In this document: positions 1-5,589 of the stretch, piece after piece | Position numbering within the stretch: position 1 is the stretch's first letter | How the letters are laid out: each line of letters begins with the position of its first letter | NCBI GenBank assembly: GCA_913009675.1 | Contig: CAJVXD010000063.1 | Span: 1-7,064, forward strand | Direction of reading: 5' to 3' | DNA: 7,064 nucleotides | Source: an uncultured bacterium | GTDB lineage: Bacteria > Omnitrophota > Gorgyraeia > Gorgyraeales > Gorgyraeaceae | The notes under the pieces: model-generated | What the model was told of the DNA's origin: nothing | The model's input: only the letters and a program-made list of their open reading frames with translations | Databases searched by the model: none | Translations under genes and position numbers: made by a program

Positions 1-96
1 GTATGGATTATTTGTTTTTTTTTTTTTTTTCAAGCAGAAGACGGCATACGAGATATATCAGTGTGACTGGAGTTCAGACGTGTGCTCTTCCGATCT
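1..96. other. Illumina TruSeq adapter contamination (non-genomic)
   Basis: Bases 31-54 are the complete 24-base Illumina P7 flow-cell sequence (begins CAAGCAGAAGACGG). Bases 55-62 (ATATCAGT) occupy the index position; the reverse complement, ACTGATAT, is what I recall as TruSeq index 25. Bases 63-96 are the 34-base TruSeq read-2 primer segment ending in GCTCTTCCGATCT. Upstream, bases 15-30 are a run of 16 T, and bases 1-14 look like end-of-read noise. Read on the minus strand this is insert, adapter, poly-A, which is what a short-insert read produces when it runs past the adapter. Genomic sequence therefore starts at 97. Confidence 0.98.
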
Positions 97-309
97 AATA
101 GCATCATATTTTATCACAACTACTTGTCTCCACTGATGTTATATAAATGTAGATACCATCCTTCCTGTTCTCAATATACGCTTGAGGCAATAGAGGATAG
201 GGGCGTGTTTATCGGGATATTAAAGGGCCTTGCGAGGATCTTGAGATGTAACCCCTTGCTTAGAGGAGGGTATGATCCGTATATTAAGGCTGAAAAGGGA
301 GAGATTTAA
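97..309 (+). CDS. yidD: YidD membrane protein insertion efficiency factor, 5'-truncated
   Basis: The 70 visible residues are the body of YidD, a small membrane-associated protein that assists YidC-dependent insertion of inner-membrane proteins. The hallmark cysteine motif [10 protein letters not shown] is present, preceded by FYHNYLSPL (family: YQ.YISPL) and followed by [32 protein letters not shown]. The third conserved cysteine (RCNP) and the GGYDP end motif are therefore intact. The frame stays open upstream to a GTG at 82, but that codon and the apparent residues MLFRS are encoded by the adapter. The true start and roughly ten N-terminal residues are missing because the contig begins here. 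The stop is three bases before yidC, as expected for the conserved yidD-yidC pair. Identity is secure; only the 5' end is lost. Confidence 0.93.
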   Translation, partial: NSIIFYHNYLSPLMLYKCRYHPSCSQYTLEAIEDRGVFIGILKGLARILRCNPLLRGGYDPYIKAEKGEI

Positions 310-312
310 TTC

Positions 313-1896
313 ATGGAAAAAAGACTCTTATTCGCAGTAATCCTGTCAATAGTTGTGATGCTTTTATATCCCCTGTTTATAGGCAAGAAAACCCGTGTTT
401 CCCCCCAGCAGATGCGGCCAACAACAATACGCCCTGTTGAAGAAAAAGAGGTTACCAAAAAATACCCTGCCCCAGCGCAAAAAAGGCAGCGAGAAGGTCT
501 GCCTATGGATGCCATTTCAAAGACGTTTCAAAATAATAGATATATCATAGAGACTACTAATATAGGCGGCGGGATAGAGAGAATCGAGATAAAGGATAAG
601 AAAAGACTTAATATGGTGCTTGTGGATAATGCCATATACCAGGCAGGGATCCTCGCTATCGATGGCAAAGGGCCATTAGCAGGCTTATCATCACAACCCT
701 TTGCAATAAAAGAAGATAAGGAGTCTTTCTATTATGAACAACATAACCTTGTAATAGAAAAAACAATAAGGCCTTTAACTAATAGATACGGTCTTAATGC
801 GTCCATAAGAATAACAAATAATGCTGGATTTATACAGAAGCTATCCTTTGATATCACAACCGCGTCTAATATTTCAAAGAAAGAGAGATATGAATCAAGA
901 TATATTGCTGCGGATGTCTTGTATAAGGACGGTAAACTCAAAAAGATAGCAGGTAGTAACTTTAAGAAACACAAGAGGTTATATAGTAACAACATAGAGT
1001 GGCTAGCCCTAAAAAATAAATATTATTCCATTATAGCAAAGCCGGAGTTTAGACCCGCAGGTGTTTTTTCAAAGGACATAGAAACCAGGCCGGTTATCGG
1101 ATTTATTGTAGATAACGAAAACATACTCCCAGGGGAAACAAAGATATATAATATTCTTTTATATGCAGGCCCTACAGAATTAAAGGAGCTGGAGGCCGTT
1201 GACAGGACATTCGGTAAGGCATTGAATTTTGGCATATTTACGAGCATATGCCTTGTCCTCTTGAGTGTCTTGAAATTTTTCTATGCAGTATTACATAATT
1301 ATGGTTTAGCAGTTCTTTTATTGACATGCTGCATCAGCCTTCTTTTATTCCCCCTGTCGTTCAAGAGTTTGAAATCCATGAGAAGGATGCAAGAGGTACA
1401 GCCTCATATAGAAAGGATACGCGCCCAACACAAAGACAACCCCGGTAAGTTAAACAAGGAAATCATGGAGATATACCGGCGATATAATGTAAATCCTATG
1501 GGTGGCTGTTTTCCAATGTTGATACAGATGCCTATATTTATTGCACTCTATCAAACCCTTATGCGTTCGGTTGAATTAAAAGGCGCCGGTTTTTTGTGGA
1601 TCAAGGATCTATCTATGCCAGACGCTGCTTTTCATCTCCCAGTCACCCTGCCTTTTCTAGGAAACACGATAAATCTATTGCCAATCTTGATGATAGGTGC
1701 TATGATAATACAACAAAGGTTGTCTCAGGTTAGGACAGCCGGTGCCCAGACAGATCAGCAGAAGATGATGACTACTATTATGCCTATTGTGTTCGGATTT
1801 ATTTTTTATTCATTGCCATCAGGGCTTGTTTTATATTGGCTTACTAATACCTTATTAACAAGCTCATTGCAATATTTTTTCTTAAGAAAAGCATAG
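313..1896 (+). CDS. yidC: YidC membrane protein insertase, Gram-negative type
   Basis: This 527-residue protein inserts and folds inner-membrane proteins, alone or with SecYEG. Residues 5-22 form the N-terminal transmembrane anchor. Residues about 50-300 are the large periplasmic domain found in diderm YidC. The insertase core follows: membrane segments at about 309-332, 329-351, 398-416, 453-470 and 490-523. A charged cytoplasmic hairpin lies between the second and third of these (SMRRMQEVQPHIERIR). The best-conserved stretch, NPMGGCFPMLIQMPIFIALY, begins at Asn394, and the final helix carries LPSGLVLYW. The ATG at 313 has AAGGGAG at 295-301 and follows the yidD stop by three bases. The position matching the conserved groove arginine (E. 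coli R366) is Ser342. Length and architecture are otherwise normal. Confidence 0.97.
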   Translation: MEKRLLFAVILSIVVMLLYPLFIGKKTRVSPQQMRPTTIRPVEEKEVTKKYPAPAQKRQREGLPMDAISKTFQNNRYIIETTNIGGGIERIEIKDKKRLNMVLVDNAIYQAGILAIDGKGPLAGLSSQPFAIKEDKESFYYEQHNLVIEKTIRPLTNRYGLNASIRITNNAGFIQKLSFDITTASNISKKERYESRYIAADVLYKDGKLKKIAGSNFKKHKRLYSNNIEWLALKNKYYSIIAKPEFRPAGVFSKDIETRPVIGFIVDNENILPGETKIYNILLYAGPTELKELEAVDRTFGKALNFGIFTSICLVLLSVLKFFYAVLHNYGLAVLLLTCCISLLLFPLSFKSLKSMRRMQEVQPHIERIRAQHKDNPGKLNKEIMEIYRRYNVNPMGGCFPMLIQMPIFIALYQTLMRSVELKGAGFLWIKDLSMPDAAFHLPVTLPFLGNTINLLPILMIGAMIIQQRLSQVRTAGAQTDQQKMMTTIMPIVFGFIFYSLPSGLVLYWLTNTLLTSSLQYFFLRKA

Positions 1897-1903
1897 TTAT
1901 ACC

Positions 1904-2116
1904 ATGAGGGACACTATTCGTAACAAACGGAAACCAGAAGAGATAGAAGTAGAGGCTAAAACAGCCCCAGAGGCAATAAAAATAGCCTTGGTCAAACTGG
2001 GAGTTCAAAGTTCAGAGGTGGATATTAAGATCCTGCGCGAAGAAAATAAAGGGCTGTTCAGAATGAAAGGCTCCACATTAGCTAAGGTCAGAGTAACAAA
2101 GAGGTTACAAAAATAA
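1904..2116 (+). CDS. Stand-alone Jag N-terminal domain protein (truncated KhpB/Jag homologue)
   Basis: The 70 residues contain the Jag_N module. IEVEAKTAPEAIKIALVKLGV gives the beta-alpha portion, and ENKGLFRMKGSTLAKVRV matches the family ending KGLFGLLGSKPAKVRV. Full Jag/KhpB proteins continue into KH and R3H RNA-binding domains; neither exists here. The stop comes straight after the domain, and the 193 bases before parA are closed in all frames and too short to encode KH plus R3H. The gene sits seven bases after yidC, the usual place for jag, so it is probably cotranscribed with yidC. No clear Shine-Dalgarno precedes the ATG, which suggests translational coupling. The domain assignment is firm. 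The function without RNA-binding domains is unknown. Confidence 0.8.
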   Translation: MRDTIRNKRKPEEIEVEAKTAPEAIKIALVKLGVQSSEVDIKILREENKGLFRMKGSTLAKVRVTKRLQK

Positions 2117-2204
2117 TGATACGGTTATGATATGGTTAATGAGCAGATAATTTATAGAGCAAAGCAAACATAAATTATTCGGTCAAAGGCCGTCTGCGAA
2201 ATAA

Positions 2205-2249
2205 CCCTCGACATTGTGCCCATTGAATTCACGGACAAAATGTCAAGGG
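2205..2249. repeat. Imperfect inverted repeat upstream of parA
   Basis: CCCTCGACATT at 2205-2215 pairs with AATGTCAAGGG at 2239-2249: 10 of 11 positions, with one mismatch, across a 23-base loop. The loop contains the palindrome TGAATTCA at 2224-2231. No T-run follows, so this is not an obvious intrinsic terminator. It could be a protein-binding site or a weak stem-loop. Confidence 0.5.
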
Positions 2250-2263
2250 TCAAATTCAGTCAA

Positions 2264-2298
2264 ATCGCTTCCTAAAATCTAAGATTTTCGTAAGTGAT
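2264..2298 (+). promoter_or_regulatory. Stem-loop immediately upstream of parA start
   Basis: ATCGCTT (2264-2270) pairs with AAGTGAT (2292-2298), including one G-U pair, and AAAATC (2274-2279) pairs with GATTTT (2283-2288). A small internal loop between the two helices includes a possible C2272-G2290 pair. The structure ends 11 bases before the parA ATG and covers most of the region where a ribosome-binding site would lie. No T-run follows. A role in controlling parA translation or mRNA stability is inference. Confidence 0.5.
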
Positions 2299-2309
2299 GG
2301 CTTCATTTG

Positions 2310-3119
2310 ATGGGTAAAATAATCGCTATCTGTAATCAAAAAGGAGGAGTAGGGAAGACCACTACATCAATAAATCTAGGCTATTATCTTGCTCATAACG
2401 GCAAGAAGGTTTTGTTGGTTGATTTTGACCCTCAGGCCAATGCAACAAGCGGATTAGGTGTGAATAGGACCAAGATGTACCAAAATATATATGATGTTCT
2501 AATCAATAATTATCCCCCCGCAAATACTATGATTAATCTCTGTATCCCTAAATTTAAACTAATACCATCCAGTATCAATCTTACAGGAGCTGAGATAGAG
2601 CTGATCAATCTATTGAACAGGGAATATAGACTAAAAAAAGCCTTGAGCGAGATAGCAAGAGAGTATGATTTTATTCTTATTGATTCTCCGCCGTCATTGG
2701 GACTCTTGACGATCAATGCATTAACAGCAGCCACCTCAGTGCTTATACCAATCCAATGCGAATATTATGCCCTGGAAGGTTTAAGCAGGCTTTTAGATAC
2801 TATTAATCTGGTAAAGGAAAATCTTAATACAGAGTTGAAGATAGAGGGGGTCTTATTAACAATGGCTGATTACAGAACTAATCTGACCTCTGAGGTAATA
2901 GATGAGACCAGGCAATATTTCAAAGATAAGGTTTTTAAGACTGTAATCCCCAGAAGCATTAGATTAAGTGAAGCCCCGGGGTTTGGAAAACCGATCCATC
3001 TCTATGATAAGCATTCGATTGGGGCAAAGATGTATTCGTGCCTGGCCAGCGAGATCTTAGGTGAATCTGTAAGTGAGGACATAAATTGTGGTGCTGTGGA
3101 TAAGGAAACGGCGACATAA
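2310..3119 (+). CDS. parA: ParA/Soj chromosome-partitioning ATPase
   Basis: This 269-residue protein is a deviant Walker-A ATPase that drives segregation of replication origins with ParB-parS and binds DNA non-specifically in its ATP-bound dimer form. KGGVGKTT at residues 11-18 carries the signature lysine (Lys11) and the P-loop lysine (Lys16). VDFDPQANATSGLG at 37-50 is the A' motif, and FILIDSPPSLG is the Walker B/switch region. IPRSIRLSEAPGFGKPI near the C terminus is typical of chromosomal Soj. Length is normal. I chose ATG 2310; a TTG at 2307 would add only one residue. There is no strong Shine-Dalgarno, only GATGG at 2296-2300. parB follows after a structured spacer, giving the usual parAB pair. 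Confidence 0.96.
   Translation: MGKIIAICNQKGGVGKTTTSINLGYYLAHNGKKVLLVDFDPQANATSGLGVNRTKMYQNIYDVLINNYPPANTMINLCIPKFKLIPSSINLTGAEIELINLLNREYRLKKALSEIAREYDFILIDSPPSLGLLTINALTAATSVLIPIQCEYYALEGLSRLLDTINLVKENLNTELKIEGVLLTMADYRTNLTSEVIDETRQYFKDKVFKTVIPRSIRLSEAPGFGKPIHLYDKHSIGAKMYSCLASEILGESVSEDINCGAVDKETAT
3095..3103 (-). promoter_or_regulatory. Consensus DnaA box in the 3' end of parA
   Basis: TGTGGATAA is the exact reverse complement of the DnaA box TTATCCACA. A one-mismatch copy, TTATCCCCA, lies on the + strand at 3135-3143. A weaker CATGGATAA (7 of 9) lies at 3161-3169. One exact 9-mer on either strand has roughly a 5% chance of occurring in a window this size, so the match is suggestive only. 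Proximity to parABS, which normally lies near oriC, makes it more plausible. Confidence 0.4.
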
Positions 3120-3138
3120 TTGATATGTCCTAACTTAT

Positions 3139-3190
3139 CCCCACACCAATTGGAAGTCTGCATGGATAATCCCAATTGGTGTGGGGGTTT
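3139..3190 (+). terminator. Strong hairpin after parA, terminator-like
   Basis: CCCCACACCAATTGG (3139-3153) and CCAATTGGTGTGGGG (3172-3186) are perfect 15-base complements around an 18-base loop, followed by GTTTAATT. The stem extends one step by U3138-G3187 and another by A3137-U3188. It starts 20 bases after the parA stop. The T-run is short, so it may be an inefficient terminator/attenuator or an mRNA 3'-end stabiliser between parA and parB. The stem loop itself is certain; the role is inferred. Confidence 0.65.
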
Positions 3191-3195
3191 AATTC

Positions 3196-3236
3196 GCGCA
3201 ACAATTTACATTCACAATCTTCCGTAAATTGTGTGC
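3196..3236 (+). promoter_or_regulatory. Second stem-loop in the parA-parB spacer
   Basis: ACAATTTAC (3201-3209) pairs perfectly with GTAAATTGT (3224-3232). After one bulged A (3200), GCGC (3196-3199) pairs with GTGC (3233-3236) through one G-U pair. The loop is 14 bases. CACAAT at 3213-3218 could instead pair with ATTGTG at 3228-3233, so the element can fold two ways. It ends seven bases before the parB Shine-Dalgarno. A leader or operator role for parB is inference. Confidence 0.45.
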
Positions 3237-3243
3237 TCATTAT

Positions 3244-3250
3244 AAGGAGA
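3244..3250 (+). promoter_or_regulatory. parB ribosome-binding site (decides the start)
   Basis: AAGGAGA lies six bases before ATG 3257. It selects this start over the longer open frame that begins at 3176. The extra residues of that longer frame would be encoded by the two spacer stem-loops and do not resemble ParB. Confidence 0.85.
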
Positions 3251-3256
3251 ACAAGG

Positions 3257-4123
3257 ATGGAGAAGAGAGTACTCGGAAGGGGTTTAGAGGCGTTAATACC
3301 TGAAAAGACAGCCAGAGACAAGGTTCAGATCTTAGAATCAAAGATTCAACAAGGTATCTCTAGTATACCAACGGATAAAATAAAGGCAAATAAATATCAG
3401 CCAAGAGAAACCTTTAACCAAGAGTCGCTTAGAGAGCTTGCTGATTCAATAAAGGAAAAGGGCTTTATCCAACCACTGATAGTCAGGGCCAATAAGGGAG
3501 AATATGAGTTAATAGCAGGAGAACGCAGATTAAAGGCAGCAAAGATATTGCAGTTAAAAGAAGTGCCGGCCATAATAAAAGATGCATCAGATATTGATGC
3601 TCTGGAGCTTTCAATAATTGAGAATATACAACGTGAGAATCTCAATCCAATGGACCAGGCAAAGGCATACAAGAGACTCTTGGATGAGTTTAACATGACT
3701 CAAGAGGACGTATCTGAGACTATTGGCAAAGACAGGGCAACTATAGCGAATATACTGAGATTATTAAGGTTGCCGCGTAAGATTCAGGAATATGTTTCAC
3801 GTGGAACAATTTCAATGGGGCATGCCCGAGCCATGTTAAGTCTATCAAATGACACAGAACAAACGAAGTTATGTAACAGGATTATAAAAAATGACCTATC
3901 TGTACGAGATACAGAGAGATATGTAAAAAGACTCAGTCTTTATTCAAAGAAGAAAACAGTAGAAAAAGACCCTAATCTTATATCAATAGAAGAAATCTTA
4001 AGTGAGTTATTAGGGACCAAGGCAAGGATTATTAAGGGTAAGGCAGGGGGCAGGATAGAGATAGAATTCTATTCTGATAAAGATCTGGAAAGAGTTGTAA
4101 CGCTTTTAAAATCAAAGCGTTAA
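3257..4123 (+). CDS. parB: ParB/Spo0J chromosome-partitioning protein
   Basis: This 288-residue protein is a CTP-dependent DNA clamp that loads at parS, spreads, and stimulates ParA ATPase. The N terminus RVLGRGLEALIP (residues 4-15) is the ParA-interaction motif typical of chromosomal ParB. The ParB/Srx CTPase fold follows, with IKANKYQPRETF at 42-53, GERRLKAA at 88-95 and ENIQRENLNPMDQAKAY at 122-138. MTQEDVSETIGKDRATIANILRLLRLP at 147-173 is the helix-turn-helix, followed by GTISMGHARAML at 183-194. Residues from about 243 form the C-terminal dimerisation domain. The start is fixed by the AAGGAGA at 3244. The parS site lies inside the gene across codons 179-184. All expected motifs are present. 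Confidence 0.97.
   Translation: MEKRVLGRGLEALIPEKTARDKVQILESKIQQGISSIPTDKIKANKYQPRETFNQESLRELADSIKEKGFIQPLIVRANKGEYELIAGERRLKAAKILQLKEVPAIIKDASDIDALELSIIENIQRENLNPMDQAKAYKRLLDEFNMTQEDVSETIGKDRATIANILRLLRLPRKIQEYVSRGTISMGHARAMLSLSNDTEQTKLCNRIIKNDLSVRDTERYVKRLSLYSKKKTVEKDPNLISIEEILSELLGTKARIIKGKAGGRIEIEFYSDKDLERVVTLLKSKR
3793..3808 (-). promoter_or_regulatory. parS centromere site within parB
   Basis: The + strand reads TGTTTCACGTGGAACA. Its reverse complement, TGTTCCACGTGAAACA, fits the parS consensus TGTTNCACGTGAAACA at every position, and to my memory it is the variant first described inside B. subtilis spo0J. It overlaps codons Tyr179 to Thr184 of parB, between the helix-turn-helix and the SMGHARAM motif. 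It should be a ParB loading site, placing the locus in the origin domain. A random exact match is very unlikely in 7 kb. Confidence 0.95.
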
Positions 4124-4131
4124 GAGCTTGC

Positions 4132-4137
4132 GGAGGG
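4132..4137 (+). promoter_or_regulatory. ndk ribosome-binding site (decides the start)
   Basis: GGAGGG lies eight bases before GTG 4146 and starts nine bases after the parB stop. It argues for the GTG start over the TTG at 4128, which lies upstream of it, and over ATG 4164, which has no comparable site. Confidence 0.75.
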
Positions 4138-4145
4138 CAAACTTC

Positions 4146-4667
4146 GTGAGTGAAAAATCTGAGATGATTCAACAAACGTTAGTCCTAATCAAACCGGATG
4201 GCCTCAAGAAATCGCTTACCGGAAATATCCTTACGCGGCTTTCAGAAACAAAGCTGGAAATAGTTGCCGCTAAAATAGTTAGGGTTACAAGGGCCCTTGC
4301 AGAGGAGCATTATAGATCCATGAAAGATAAACCCTTTTTTGAGGAGCTTATCCAATATCTTAAAGGTGAATTGCATGACAGGCGGAAGGTAATAGCAATG
4401 GTATACTGGGGGCCTGATGCAATACAGAAGGTCAGGCAATTGGCCGGGGCTACGAACCCGGAAGAGGCTGAGGCTACCAGCATACGTGGTTCGTTCGGCA
4501 GGATTACCACCAAAGGCCTTTATGAAAATGTGCTCCACGCCTCTACCGATGAGTCAGAGGCAGAACGTGAGATAAAGCTCTGGTTTGAGCCGGATGAAGT
4601 TATAGTAGATCTGTATCCTACAGAGACAAAGACTATTGAGAAAGAAAAAAGACAGGTTTGGGCGTAA
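4146..4667 (+). CDS. ndk: Nucleoside-diphosphate kinase
   Basis: The enzyme moves the gamma-phosphate of ATP to NDPs and dNDPs through a phosphohistidine, supplying (d)NTPs. The N-terminal strand TLVLIKPDG lies at residues 11-19. KPFFEELIQYL at 62-72, VIAMVYWG at 82-89, GATNPEEAEATSIRG at 101-115 and NVLHAS at 128-133 follow, with catalytic His131 and AEREI at 139-143. At 173 residues it exceeds the usual 140-150. There is an insertion near GELHDRRK (74-81), about four extra residues before the catalytic His, and a C-terminal tail. The signature normally reads His-Gly/Ala-Ser-Asp; here Thr134 replaces Asp, with Asp135 next. GTG 4146 is chosen on its Shine-Dalgarno; ATG 4164 would give 167 residues. 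The gene follows parB by 22 bases and leads the nucleotide and transcription cluster. Confidence 0.95.
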   Translation: MSEKSEMIQQTLVLIKPDGLKKSLTGNILTRLSETKLEIVAAKIVRVTRALAEEHYRSMKDKPFFEELIQYLKGELHDRRKVIAMVYWGPDAIQKVRQLAGATNPEEAEATSIRGSFGRITTKGLYENVLHASTDESEAEREIKLWFEPDEVIVDLYPTETKTIEKEKRQVWA

Positions 4668-4681
4668 GGAGTTACTCAAAT

Positions 4682-5566
4682 ATGATAAAGAGCATGACAG
4701 GTTTTGGGAAAGGCGAGACAAATAGCAGATTAGGCACTTTTGTAGTCGAGATACGCACAGTAAACCACAGATTTTTTGATATATCCCAAAGGATCCCCAA
4801 TAGTATCAACCAGCTCGAAGACAGGGTTAAGCATCTCGTGCATAGCTATATAAAACGTGGAAAGGTGAATCTGTCATTATCGCATAAGAAAGGCAAGAGG
4901 GATTTTAAAGCTGTCAAGCTGGATGAAGAAGCAGTAGCTAAATATTATAACTTGCTGGAGAAGGTAAGAAAAAGATTCAAGATCAGTGATGATATAAGGT
5001 TATCCCACATCCTGTCTTTCCCGGATATACTTATTCAAGAGCAGACGGAGTACGATCCAGCTGTGCTTTGGCCTATTATTGAGAAGGCCGTAAAAAGAGC
5101 ATCCATAGATTGCGATAAGATGAGGCAAAAAGAAGGCATTGCCATCTCCAGGGATCTCATCAAGAGGATAAATGAAATATCTAAGGCCATAGACAAGATC
5201 TCAAGCCTCGCACCAGGCCTTGTTACCGACTACAAACGCAGGCTCGATACAAGGATTAGAGACATTATAAAACAAGGCGGTTACAGATTGGACAGGGGTA
5301 GATTAGAGACAGAGCTTGCTATATTTGCCAGGCAGTGCGATATTACAGAAGAGCTTATTCGAGCTAAAAGCCATATAGCAGCTTTAAGAAAGGCATTTAA
5401 TTCTTCCGGAGAAACAGGAAGGAGATTGGACTTTATCCTGCAGGAACTGCAGAGGGAAATAAATACCCTTGGCTCAAAGGCAGGAAGCATAATTATCTCC
5501 AGGCAGGTTGTCGGGGTAAAAAGCGAGATCGAAAAGATACGTGAGCAGGTGCAAAACGTAGAGTAG
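4682..5566 (+). CDS. yicC: YicC/YloC-family endoribonuclease
   Basis: This 294-residue protein belongs to the YicC/YloC family (YicC-like N-terminal domain plus DUF1732). E. coli YicC has been reported as an endoribonuclease acting on RNAs including RyhB. The N terminus MIKSMTGFGKGE is the family hallmark. The C-terminal domain carries ITEELIRAKSHIAALR, RRLDFILQELQREINTLGSKA and the terminal EIEKIREQVQNVE. These match the family motifs EE..R..SH, GR.LDFL.QE..RE.NT..SK and IREQVQN.E. Length is normal for the family. ATG 4682 is chosen because the family begins there and AAGGAG at 4666-4671 overlaps the ndk stop codon, indicating coupling; an in-frame upstream start at 4658 lies inside ndk. gmk follows after 23 bases. 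The small remA/DUF370 gene sometimes found between the two in other bacteria is absent. Confidence 0.94.
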   Translation: MIKSMTGFGKGETNSRLGTFVVEIRTVNHRFFDISQRIPNSINQLEDRVKHLVHSYIKRGKVNLSLSHKKGKRDFKAVKLDEEAVAKYYNLLEKVRKRFKISDDIRLSHILSFPDILIQEQTEYDPAVLWPIIEKAVKRASIDCDKMRQKEGIAISRDLIKRINEISKAIDKISSLAPGLVTDYKRRLDTRIRDIIKQGGYRLDRGRLETELAIFARQCDITEELIRAKSHIAALRKAFNSSGETGRRLDFILQELQREINTLGSKAGSIIISRQVVGVKSEIEKIREQVQNVE

Positions 5567-5589
5567 AAGAAGTTATCAAGGATAAGCAA

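Larger units (their letters stand above)
2117..2309. other. Intergenic leader between jag-like gene and parA
   Basis: This 193-base AT-rich gap has no credible coding frame. It holds two inverted repeats (described separately) and four copies of GTCAA on the + strand at 2182, 2242, 2249 and 2259. A TAAAAT at 2273-2278 resembles a -10 hexamer, but I find no convincing -35 at proper spacing. It is the likely place for parA expression signals, which is inference from position only. Confidence 0.5.

Noticed and set aside
2117..2309. Missing KH/R3H part of Jag restored by frameshift
   Set aside because: All frames have several stops, no KH or R3H motif is seen, and 193 bases is too short.
2117..2309. 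tRNA or riboswitch in the jag-parA gap
   Set aside because: The stem-loops do not form a cloverleaf and I recognise no conserved riboswitch core.
3176..3256. Longer parB open frame starting at 3176
   Set aside because: The extra 27 residues are encoded by the spacer hairpins, do not resemble ParB, and lie upstream of a strong Shine-Dalgarno and the canonical RVLGRGLEALIP start.
4128..4145. TTG 4128 as the ndk start
   Set aside because: It lies upstream of the GGAGGG ribosome-binding site; the residues it adds have no NDK similarity. GTG 4146 is better placed.
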